Source of the DNA: Panax quinquefolius
Taxonomy: Eukaryota > Streptophyta > Magnoliopsida > Apiales > Araliaceae
DNA: 64,000 nucleotides
Reading direction: 5' to 3'
NCBI GenBank assembly: GCA_020205615.1
Contig: CM035173.1
Span: forward strand, 45,947,117-46,011,116
Shown: positions 1 through 10,376 of the stretch, piece after piece
Layout of the letters: every line of letters starts with the position of its first letter
How positions within the stretch are numbered: the first letter of the stretch is position 1
Notes under the pieces: generated by a model
The model's database searches: none
Told to the model about the DNA's origin: nothing
Seen by the model: only the letters and a program-made list of their open reading frames with translations
Position numbers and translations under genes: made by a program

Positions 1-1634
1 CAGAATTCAAAAATAACGATCAAAACATGGATACAATCAAAGATAGTAGCCAAAATAGACATCTTGGATAAAAAGAAATTTTTTTATTTTTCGGTGAATA
101 GTGCCGTATTAGTGAATAGTGTCGTATACGTGAATAGTAACTCCAACACAAAAAGTTCCAATTTTGATTAAAAAGTTCACCAATATTTTGGCATAATGAT
201 ATTGAAGAAAATAATATCATTTAAGAAGAAAATAACATCCCTTACCTCAAAATAACGGTACTTCTGATCAAAATATCGGATAGAAAGCCGAAGGAAACTT
301 GTACCGAACAACAACTCTCAAAGTATCAAAATACTCACAAAAATACGTTCGAGAATCTAGAGAGAAAGAAAACTTGTTTTTGGTGTGATTTTCAATTCTA
401 ACCTAAGCGTCTATTTATAGGAAAATGCTAGAACGCCATAGGAGACTAAAATAATAAATTAATAATATTTCTTTTCAAACTTCCTACGCACACCTTCACC
501 AACCAAGCCGACCAAATCTCGAAAAATAATAGCAAATTTCCACATGCTTGAAAAAATCAAAAGTGGGTCCCACCCATAAATTTAATAAAAATTATTTTAT
601 TTTCTGAAACTTCAATAATTCATAGAAAATAGCCCGTTTATAAGAAAAATACGAATTTTATGTTCATTCCACACGAAATCGAATTCTCTACAACTTTGCA
701 GAAGAAAATTTTTCCAAATTCCCAACAGAAAATATCCGAAATCCACAAACTGATGATTTTTAATACCTATATTCCGACAAAATACTGATAAAACACCTCA
801 GCATTAATTCCTTCATTTATAACCATATAAAATAAATAAATCCATCATTTATATCCACATCAAATAAATATTTTCTTATCATATAAATCAATAATTAATT
901 ATTCACAAATAATATTACGTAATCACACTTATAACACCAAAAGGCGGTTTCAGGAAGAGGGGCTTTCAATAAGGATTTCTCCTTCTTGGGGCGCCAATTA
1001 GGTGACTCAAGCCTCTACTTGATGAACTTTCTAGATATTATCAATAATGCTATCTAATAATATTATTCAAATAATATGAATTATTGATCCGATAATAGAA
1101 AATAATGCTGCAATGACAATTATTAAAACAACAATAATATAAACTATCAACGCAACAATTATTGAATCAATAAAATAAAATATTGAACAAGAATTCATCG
1201 TAATAATTATTGAGTGGTGCCTTCTTACTTACTTAATCAATAATTCAACAATCTTCATGCAATACCGTGTACTCGCGTAAACCACGCATATTCATCGTAT
1301 TTTAACCACCGTGTAACCCAACAATTGTTAATTGTAATAATTCGCCGTTATTCATAAAACTCATACTTTATCGTTTTTCTTCACGCGACGCTTATTCGTT
1401 ATGGGCCCTACGAATGGTCAATACTGTCGCATTTAATATTCCCTGACAAAAAGAATATTCCACGACCAAAAGAATATTCCTCGACAAAAGGAATATTTTA
1501 TAACCACTTGCTTATTTTGTAAAATTTGCACATTTCACCCATAACCAAAGCATTATATCAAATTAACCCTTATTAATTTAGAATAATGAATAGAGAAAAT
1601 TTAATTTTTATTTATAATAAGTTGGGGTCTTACA
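1..1634 (-). mobile_element. LTR of a Ty3/gypsy element, minus strand, cut by window edge
   Basis: Read on the minus strand, it begins with TGTAAGACCCCAAC at 1634 and shares blocks with the other LTRs of the window: the TCACCTAATTG block (about 991-1010), an AATAATATTATT-rich stretch, and a TATA box with a splice-donor-like site. The sequence just outside (1635 on) is not a polypurine tract, so this is the 5' LTR of an element running off the left edge, or a solo LTR. The 3' end and second TSD copy are outside the window. Short GTGAATAGT-type repeats occupy about 100-150. Confidence 0.85.
244..419 (-). promoter_or_regulatory. LTR TATA box and leader splice donor (edge LTR)
   Basis: On the minus strand TATAAATA lies at 419-412 and GAG|GTAAGG puts a donor GT at 245-244, about 170 nt downstream. 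The same pair occurs in every other LTR of the window. Functional splicing is inferred. Confidence 0.5.
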
Positions 1635-3269
1635 TGGCCAGTATGATATTTTTTAAGCAGATTTTCAGCAGTGGGTTCTATTATTTAAAAATATATAACA
1701 TAATGATTTTAAATTCGATTTAGGTAATTCTTGAGAATAAAGTGGAGTATTTGAAGTCTAAATAAATTTTAATTAACGGTGATAAGACCAGAATAGTGGA
1801 CTGGCGTCTTAAGAATAATTTGTCATATTGAGGTTTTTATATTTCTTAAGTTTTGTTATTGACTTTTAAGTTTTGGAGTATAGTTATCTAAGGTGATAAT
1901 TAAAGGCAGCTTGAATAAATTATTATGGAATTATTGGTTTGAATTTAATTTAATTCGAGGTGAAAATATTTAGGTGGTGAATAACACTTCATATTTGATA
2001 TCGTTAGCATTTGATGGTAAGTTTTTGTGGAGTGTGATATAAGTGATTTTGAGTATGACGAGATATTGTTGTATTCTTTATATCTCATGATATCTCGTCA
2101 TTCGTTACATTTTTCTTGTATATTTGTTGGCACTCTTGAATAGAAGTTTGATCTTTGATACCTTAACTTCATTATGTAATTTGATCTATTTTATTTCTAT
2201 TATATTTTGAATATATTTCATATTTCTTCAGCGGTATTATCATCATGTTGATTTGTTTGTATTGCTAATCGTTCAAAATTTGGTACTGGCTTAATGGTTT
2301 TGTTTCTAATCAAATCAATATTTTACTTTGGTTTGGTCTAGATGTTTTGAACTTCATATTTTATAATCTTTTGAATTTATTTTTAATACATAGAACTTTA
2401 TTGATCTTCGTAGAGCGGTACATGTTGTTACATTACTTTGTAGATATTTTGTCTATGATTTATGATTTGATTCAACTTATACGTTTAGATCATTTTTGTT
2501 GGTATTATGTCGCATGTGTTATAACATCATATATTTATAAAATAAGTGATATGAAATTCCTGAGCTATAACCATCTGTAGAGTTACCATAAACATGTCCT
2601 CTTAGCATCGATGTATGACACTTTCTGTGATGATGTGATCAGTTCACGGCGTATCCTATCTCATAACTTGTAAATAATTTGAAAGAGGAAGTGAGGGGGC
2701 TGGGACCATAGGAATGGCAATGTGACGGGGCGGGGAGGGAATTACACATCTTATCTCATTAACTGGTTTTATAAAAAAAAATTCATACTCACCCCATTTG
2801 ATCGGAATTTAAACATCCACGGGAAATTTATATCACGGTGAACATTAATATTTTGTGAATTTTTAAATAAGAAAATTAATTTTAATTATATTTACAATAA
2901 TAGGTACATAAAAATTAAGCATATTTTAACACAGACATTATAAAATTAAAAAAAATAAAATAATAACAATATATATACACACAACTACACAAGGACATGT
3001 ATTTTAATTCTGCAAGTATATAATAGTATAAATTTTAATTTTAATTTAATTAATATCTATTCAGTGCGGGTATTAGGTCGGGGGAAGTAGGAGTGTGCAT
3101 CAGTACATGTATCGTACCGAATACCGAATTTTATGAAAATATAATACCAATATTGGTACCAAAATACGGATGTTATTATCGGTATGGGTACGGTAACCGG
3201 TTCAAATATTACTTATTCAATTATTACTTTTTTACCAAAAAAAATTATTTAATATAATCATATTAATGC
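1635..3269. other. AT-rich intergenic DNA with decayed repeats
   Basis: No gene seen. 1635-2690 is AT-rich without recognisable coding or repeat ends. About 2690-3240 has the look of old dispersed repeats: a G-rich patch around 2725-2750 and a stretch of repeated GTACCG/CGGTAC-like words around 3090-3200. No boundaries could be set. Confidence 0.4.
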
Positions 3270-3272
3270 TAA

Positions 3273-3595
3273 GGGGGTGTTTGATAAAAAATGAATGAAT
3301 CTGAATCTGAGTTGTTTAATAATTGACATGTCTGAAACATCTGAATGACAAAACTTTATTATTTTATCTCTCTGAAAAAATTCAAAATTGTTATAAATTT
3401 ATTTAATATTACTTAATATAATAATTAATATTTTTTTTTATATTTTTTTTATTTTTTTTTACTTCATTTAGCTGCTTTCATTCAAATTTATTCAAATTTC
3501 GAATTTATCTTACCGATTCAAACCTATTCGCACCAAAAACAAACGACTTACCGATTCAAAATTATTCAGATTCAAATTTCTAAACAAACACCCCC
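3273..3595. mobile_element. Tourist-like (PIF/Harbinger) MITE
   Basis: The terminal inverted repeats begin GGGGGTGTTTG and end CAAACACCCCC, and the element is flanked by TAA on both sides (3270-3272 and 3596-3598), the TWA target duplication usual for PIF/Harbinger. The 323-bp interior is AT-rich and non-coding, with mirrored TGAATCTGAATC/GATTCAAATT words near the ends. It is related to the shorter copy at 13683-13851. Confidence 0.85.
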
Positions 3596-3598
3596 TAA

Positions 3599-4109
3599 AT
3601 TAGGCTATTGTATTGTTTTTTAAGAGAGTGAAATAAACATTACAAGACAGTAAAATGAACTCAATGAAGTAATCTAGAAAGAATATATATTTATATATAT
3701 ACATACTAGCTTGCTGTAATGTATTTATCAGAATTTTGATCCAAACTTATGTAGTGTATATATATGAATCCTTCTTATCTTTCTGACTAGGTAACTTGGA
3801 ATAAGTATAGGATGCTGCCGTTTCTCCTATACACAATAGGCGCAAACTCCATTTTAGCTTAAGCTAAGCTTTTTTAGAGGAATGAAGTTCAGGTCTTCTA
3901 TTGGTATTGGCATTTTCCAGTCCTGGCTATCCCATGGGGGTTACCTCTATTTAGGCCAGCGTAGTTAACTGATTTCAAAATGGAATCACTTAATAAGATA
4001 TACGTCCCTCTCTGTTTTTTACCAAGTACTAAGTTCTGGTATATGTTGACATACCAAAAACCGTGGAAGTTGCCTGAGCCTGATTAACAGACTACTCTTT
4101 TTAGATCTT
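3599..4109. other. Intergenic DNA, nothing recognised
   Basis: AT-rich to about 3780, then less AT-rich sequence to 4109 adjoining the SKP1 relic. Neither strand gave a recognisable reading frame. The less AT-rich part may be former 3' flank of that gene. Confidence 0.3.
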
Positions 4110-4205
4110 TCATTCCAACGCCCACTACGGACCGATGTTGAGAGTCATGCGAGTTTTCCCCTCGATCATGTCAAGAAGGCTCTTGATGTTCAGACAGTTA
4201 GCAGC
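4110..4205 (-). pseudogene. SKP1/ASK-like last-exon fragment
   Basis: SKP1 is the adaptor that links cullin to F-box proteins in SCF ubiquitin ligases. Minus-strand translation from 4205 gives AANCLNIKSLLDMIEGKT, then a short TLNI piece, an internal TAG, then WALE and a stop. This tracks the conserved C-terminal region of plant SKP1 proteins (an AANYLNIK stretch, a DMIKGKT stretch, a final WAFE) with several internal deletions. A pyrimidine-rich stretch ending in CAG directly precedes it (4206-4208), so it looks like a decayed last exon with its intron junction rather than a processed copy. No first exon was found further along the minus strand. It cannot encode a working protein. Confidence 0.75.
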
Positions 4206-4468
4206 CTGGGAATCAGACACCAAAGAAAGCACACGTTACCATATCCCGCAGAATGTTAATTCATTACAATGCAAGATTAGAGATACATGTTATAAATGAG
4301 TAAACATGATTTATAGGGAAACTAATTCTAACTACAGTTTGCATATGAATGTAAAAGTATGTACAAGGGCAATTATGAAATTAAAAGAAATCTTTATGGG
4401 GACAATCAAATACTTGGGGGATTTACGAAATACAAACCCAAAAAAAGCATATAAAAAGAAAAATATTT

Positions 4469-4570
4469 TCAAAACTTGTCAAGGGCAACTGTCTCGCCCT
4501 TCCATATGCTAACTCGTCCCTGAAAAGCAGTCTTGTAAAAGTCTAAAACTGCCACAGCATACGAAGCCAT
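4469..4570 (-). other. 33-codon open frame, unrecognised
   Basis: ATG at 4570-4568 and TGA at 4471-4469 give a 33-residue peptide containing the stretch YAVAVLDFYKTAFQGR. The composition looks more protein-like than its AT-rich surroundings, but I recognise no family. It lies about 260 bp upstream of the SKP1 relic on the same strand and could be an unrelated exon relic. Confidence 0.2.
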
Positions 4571-5696
4571 TCAATATAGGATTAGTTGACACTTTCTTGT
4601 ATATCATCCCCATACATATTAAAATCATCACACCACTACAGGACAAATCATCATAACAATAACTGACAATAAGATAAAATCATCACAAACACTACAGAAC
4701 AAACGGTAAGAATCCTGCTATGTATTGCGAGAGTTTTTTGCCGAATTACGATTGCAATCCACCATAATAGATACGCCATTAAAATATTACCAATCATAAT
4801 TATCCACGTAACTCACAATTGAAAAGTCGACATATAAAGTCGCAAGATATATCATTATTCAAAGGATAATATCCATAAAACTGAATTCGTAAATTTGGAT
4901 TGATAGTAAGAATTGCCAAAATCATATATACAGTTTTCCAAATAAGAAAATAACTAGCTGGGTTTATTCCCCTCACTTCTCCATCTTACTAACTAAGTTG
5001 TTCCTGATAGTTTTTATGACAAACAACCTTTTCCTATAACAAGACTACCATAATCTAATCCAAACATGAAACATGTAAAAATCTAATAAATAAAAATAAA
5101 ACTTCACTGCTTAACAAACTGATATCAGACATACAAACTAGGGAAATCAGGTTGTAATACCAGATTGCTTCGAAACAAGGACACTTTTAAGAAAGTAATG
5201 CAACTGTCTCACGGACTGACATATATATCATACAGAGCTTTTTATCAAAAACTCTCGATTATTATATGCAGCTTTTTATCAATACTCTCGATTATTATAT
5301 GCAGCCATTGCTCCAATGTGTCTATGATTTAACTATAGAAGTCCTCATCTATAACTTGTATTCAACACTTTTTAAATACTCCTTTAAATGTGAATATTAA
5401 GATATGTCACTTATCCATGCTAAACCAAACAAACATAGGATAAAGAAGGGACTTTAATATGAGGGAGGTAATTATCATAAATATGAACATAGAAAAATAT
5501 GTAGATAATTTAACAGCATAATATCAATAAAAAGAGAAAAAAAATATGTAGTTAACTTAACAATGTTGTGAAAAGGGCTCTTCATTCGCAACATACAATA
5601 TCAAATAAAATATAGAAAAGTATGTAAATAATTTAACAAATCAATTAGTGTGAAAATGGTATTACTTTCCATCCATCTCATATCAGTATTTATATC
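4571..5696. other. Intergenic DNA with a short tandem duplication
   Basis: No gene seen. Around 5237-5306 a unit of about 33 bp containing CTCGATTATTATATGCAGC occurs twice in tandem. The rest is AT-rich. Confidence 0.4.
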
Positions 5697-6175
5697 CCAG
5701 GGCTATGTTTGTTTGCAAGGACTATTAATCCCAAGTCTCTTGTTTGTTTTTAAAAATAGACTTGAAATACTTGAAAGGGGGGGACTATTTAAAACCATGT
5801 CCAACTAGATATTATAATCTCTACCACTTGGGACTAAAAATTTGTAGACAAAATTAATTTTTAACTTTATTTAAAATGACAGATGTATTAAATTTAAAGC
5901 TTCATGTATATATTAAAGAAGAGAACAAGCTAAAAAAAGTAATAATACTATGAGAGAAGTCAGTAGGTGAAACGCTACTTAGCTATGGTCGCAATGTTTG
6001 GAATTTGATAAACGTCAAGAAAAGAAATTAAAATAAAATGTGGAAACAGTAAAAAAAAACTCCTATAAATATTACACTAGTGACGAAGTCTAAATAGTAA
6101 TGTTTTCAAACAATATTATATCAAATAATTTTTAAATATTATGAAATATGAATTGTTAATAAAACCGAAGAATTA

Positions 6176-6202
<27 letters not shown>
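6176..6202. repeat. (TA)n microsatellite
   Basis: About 13 uninterrupted TA units inside the 1.1-kb inverted-repeat element. Confidence 0.9.
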
Positions 6203-6206
<4 letters not shown>

Positions 6207-6289
6207 ATAATTAACCTTTAACTTTGTTTAAAAAGACCGATGAATCTTATCCTATCTATCTATACTTGAACTAATGAGAATATAATATA

Positions 6290-6628
6290 CTCCCTCCGCA
6301 TGTGGGATAAAAGTCTAGTGAAATTTTCACGCATATTAAGAAGAGGAATAAAATGACAAAATTAACCATAATAATATGTTATTAATCATTTCCAATGTAG
6401 GTGAGAGAGTAACTTTCTAACTTTTCAATTCAAAATATTTTCAAACACATAACTAATTATACTTATTGAATATGGAGAGAGAAATAGAATAAGAAAAATA
6501 TGAGATATTTAATGCTAAGGGTATAATAGAAAAAATTATGTAAAAATTTGGTTATTAAAGAAAAGTGGACATTTAACATGGGACTACCCAAAATAATAAT
6601 AAGGACTTTTATCCTGGGATGGAGGGAG
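6290..6628. mobile_element. Stowaway-like (Tc1/mariner) MITE
   Basis: The left end begins CTCCCTCCGCATG and the right end is its near reverse complement, ending ATGGAGGGAG. Both ends are flanked by TA. Similarity continues inward (GGATAAAAGTC against GGACTTTTATCC). These are Stowaway hallmarks. It has no coding capacity and sits inside the 5697-6813 element. Confidence 0.9.
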
Positions 6629-6813
6629 TATTTGTTATTAGTAGTAAGGGTATGATAGTTCAAACAATAAGTTTTATCCAATCTTTTAAATAATCCTGAA
6701 CAAAACAAACATGTGACTAGAACTATTTAATCTTAGGATTAATAGTCTTGAGATTATAATACATGAGAATATAGTCTCGGGATTATAATTTTTACAAACA
6801 AACATTGCCCTGG

Positions 6814-7970
6814 TGGCCAGGTATGTATATATTCCTCTCAGCTAACTGCTACAATCACTTGTAAAGAGTACAACTTGAATATACAGTTTGACAAGTAAGA
6901 TAATACCCAACTCTTTCTTCACTTTTCTTATCAAGCAAAGAAATAAATATACTTCAAAAGCAATCAACCAAAGACATGAAGATACTTCAAAAGCATATAT
7001 TTTAAATGACTTCATCAATTTCAAAACTCCAAAAAAAAGTCAACAAAGGTAAGATAAAAAAAATACCCAAACGAATAATTGACTTTTAATCACCAAATCT
7101 TAACAGATTCAAGAAGCCCTAACGAAACCCTAACAACAATCTAAATCAAACCTTTTCTTTGTTTTATTCCTTTTTTTTTAGGAAAATATAGAAGAGAGAT
7201 CAAAGAAATTTTATAATCAGAATTACAAATATGATAGAATTAAAGTGAAACCTTCTCTATCAAAAAAAATGCAATCTTATAAAAGGAAAAATCATCTTGA
7301 CAAGAGAATGAGTTGTTATATTACCCTTATGAAGAACATCACAACAAAGTCACTAAAGAACACAAGATTAGACATTCAATTAATCCTTTGCTGACAAATT
7401 CCTCAATCCAGCATTTAGTTGGTTGGTCTCCATAAATATTTGTGAACAACTAAAGTTTAAGATGAATTGAAACCCTTAAGGATGGATAGCCACAATTCAG
7501 CTAACAGAGAATTTAGCTGTCCACTCCAAGAATTAAGGCAAATCGCAAATCACAATGCCACCATTTTTTTTTGTCTATTATATAAAATGGCGTGTAGTGT
7601 AGTGCAGTGTAGCTTATCATTTATGTTTAGTTAATGCAACTAAAATGTTAGTATATGCAAGAATTCAAATCCATAAAATCTCTCCTATCTAAATAAACTC
7701 TCTTCTGATAGTAATATTATGGTAACAATGTAAATGACAAACAATGAACTCCCATAAGCTTAGTAGTTAGTTCTATATAAAATAATTCATCACCACTGAT
7801 AAAGCCAAAAGTAAGCAATTTTTCTTCTTTCTTAAATGCCATAATTTTAAAACCAAAATTACAATATTAGAGGCCAAAAATTGTGCCAGAGTTTACCTGC
7901 ACATGAAGTAAGCCATGCCCAACAAAAATTAAATTGACAGTTTCAGTGGACCTCAGATGCTGAAGAATTA
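6814..7970. other. Intergenic DNA and likely 3' flank of the minus-strand gene
   Basis: No gene recognised. 7116-7136 contains two telo-box-like CCCTAAC words (AAACCCTAA), often seen near the start of plant genes, but no coding exon could be linked to it. 7800-7970 would hold the 3' UTR of the gene ending at 7971. Confidence 0.35.
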
Positions 7971-10329
7971 TCACAGAGACCAACTAGAATGCAACATTAC
8001 GGCAGGAAATTGAGTAGTACCATCCATCACATACACAAAAGCTGGTTGCAGGCTAAATCTAGTATCCAGATTCATTTTGAGAAAGGCTTCAACCTGAAAA
8101 TGGTCCCAATTCTTCGGGCCCTGGAACAATCCGCCCAAGCTTAAACCCCATCCCAAATCATCATTAGGTGTATCAGACATGGTAACAGCCCACCGTATAT
8201 GTCTTGGATTTGATTTTTTCATCTCGACCCAACCTCCTATCCTAGTACTCTCATCAAGCTCTGACTCCAACACCACGGAAATTGATCCCGACCAGATATT
8301 TTCCTCCCTATTTGTCCCAATCAATGGACTAGATGTCTCTACAGAAATTTCAGGATGTTTGTCATGTTTAAACACGCCCGTGGGAATGGCCATGGGTCCA
8401 AGGTTGACCTGTTGATTTGACATTTTAGGCACTCGATGTATACCCAAAAGAGAGAGTTTTGTACTTCCTGAAAGCTGACACATAACTTGCCCAAAAGTGC
8501 TAAAGCAATGCATGAGTCCAGCAGAATCAGGTTGCATTCCAAGTCCAGAGACAAACTGTGCCAAAGAAGCAACCACATTTGATTTTCTCACCTTCAAGCC
8601 AATGGCACTACCACTTTGTTCATTCAAAAGAGGAGGCCCACAAAATGAATAATCAGTAAGCCCCTTTTCCTGCAAGATAAAATTATAAAGCCAACAATAT
8701 CAGAAGCTGAGAAATATTTACTTGCAACAAATTGGGATATCATGAAATGCTGCCAACCTGTCCTAACAAGTAATTCATATGCAACAACCAACACAATCAG
8801 TGTACCCTCACAATGAGGCCAAGCTAGCCAATCGGGGCTATGCAGGATTCTCATGGTCAAAAAACAACATGGGCCAATTAAAATTTCATTGAATAAATTT
8901 TTTTAAATTTTAGACAAGATTCCTGACTGGAAGATGCCATGCCTATCAACAAGTATAAATGATCAAAGAAACAAATGTTATATGCAAATAGTAAATATCC
9001 ACATATAAATCGAGATCATCAACTCATGATTGGTTGCCGGCAAGCGGTCTTCTGTGTCCTGCGACTGATAATTGCACATGCCTACACAAGCAAAAGTTTT
9101 CTGATTGTTTTATATTTATGGTAACACTGTTCCTCAAACAAATTTTAAATCGCCACTCATGCAGACAATTTGCATATTTTGAATACTGGAACATAATCAA
9201 TTCACTAAATGTTACGAACCGTATTGTACCTGATAACAACTTCTTTTGATCGCGACATCTCTACATCGAGCTCCCATTGGGGTAGCAACTACAGAGAACC
9301 AGTCGCTAATAATTGCTTCATAATGCACTTTTGCCAGTGAAAGTGGACTACCTAAAACATCACCTTGGCCTTTTTCTCTGGCCACAAAATCTGCTGTGAG
9401 AGTATCTTTCTCCCGAATAGTTGTCTCAAAAGTGAACCTGGAATCAATACCAGTTCGTATTCCTGCTCTCTGGATTGCATCTTGACGTTGTTGATTAACA
9501 TGATCGAACAATAATAATGCCCCTAATACATCAACCTCTCCCCTTAAGTGAGTACTGACTTCTTGGAATGAGCTTCCCTTAGAAACTTTATAGAATGAAA
9601 GCATTCGCTCCACCTTGTCTTGCCTGTCCCTAATTTTCATGAGATCTGAAAATGCTTCTCTCTGCAACCGCTTCAAGATTTCAATCTGAAAATCATATCA
9701 TTGAAGAGTTGTAAAGCCCCATCATACAGCTGTAGCTACCTATTGGAGCAGCAATTCTGTCAAATTCAAGACTGGAACAGGACAGTTACAGAAAAAATAA
9801 AATAAAGAAAAGAAAGAAAGAAGAAATAATTAGTAGTAAAGTTTCAAGGGTGACCGCAACATAGAACATTTATAATTTGGCAGGAACAACTTGCTCATGC
9901 CTTTTGCAATAAACACTATACTATATATTGTGTGCCCGAATTGATATAATAACATTCAGCTGATAGTCCAAGCGGTTTTCGCTTTCCCGAGTTTTGTTTT
10001 GATTGGATTATGCACGCCCGCCCTTGAGCCCATAGATTAAAAGAAATCAGCAACTTGATTTTCATACCCTTGAGCTAACAATGTCAGCAAGTTGTGCTAA
10101 GGTAGAAGGCAGAAATCAGTCAGTTCAAAAACTCAACAGATACAATCATGAATTCCATAAAAATTAAATTGGACAATAAAATGTGGATGATTGTTTTATA
10201 CGAGTATATGACTGAATAATATTGTGTTGCGATAATTTAATAAGAAAGTGCACTTATTTAGTAACCAAAATGAGATCGCAAGTGTGAATATCTTGAATCA
10301 ATACTGCAGAATTAGAAATACTCTCTCTC

Positions 10330-10376
<47 letters not shown>

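Larger units (their letters stand above)
5697..6813. mobile_element. Non-coding inverted-repeat transposon (about 1.1 kb)
   Basis: The left end reads CCAGGGCTATGTTTGTTTG; the reverse complement of the right end reads CCAGGGCAATGTTTGTTTG and similarity continues inward through an ATAATCCC-like word. It contains a TA microsatellite and a Stowaway MITE, so the unfilled element would be about 0.78 kb. No transposase is present and I found no clear target duplication, so the superfamily (hAT or Harbinger) is undecided. Confidence 0.65.

Noticed and set aside
7116..7136. Interstitial telomere repeat
   Set aside because: Only two CCCTAAC words with a different spacer; at most a telo-box.
8179..8578. 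Open frames overlapping the third exon
   Set aside because: Shadows of the real coding frame; no splice or start support.
9001..9060. Extra exon in intron 2 of the minus-strand gene
   Set aside because: A CAG-preceded open stretch exists, but exons 2 and 3 join in phase 0 without it and no clear donor follows.
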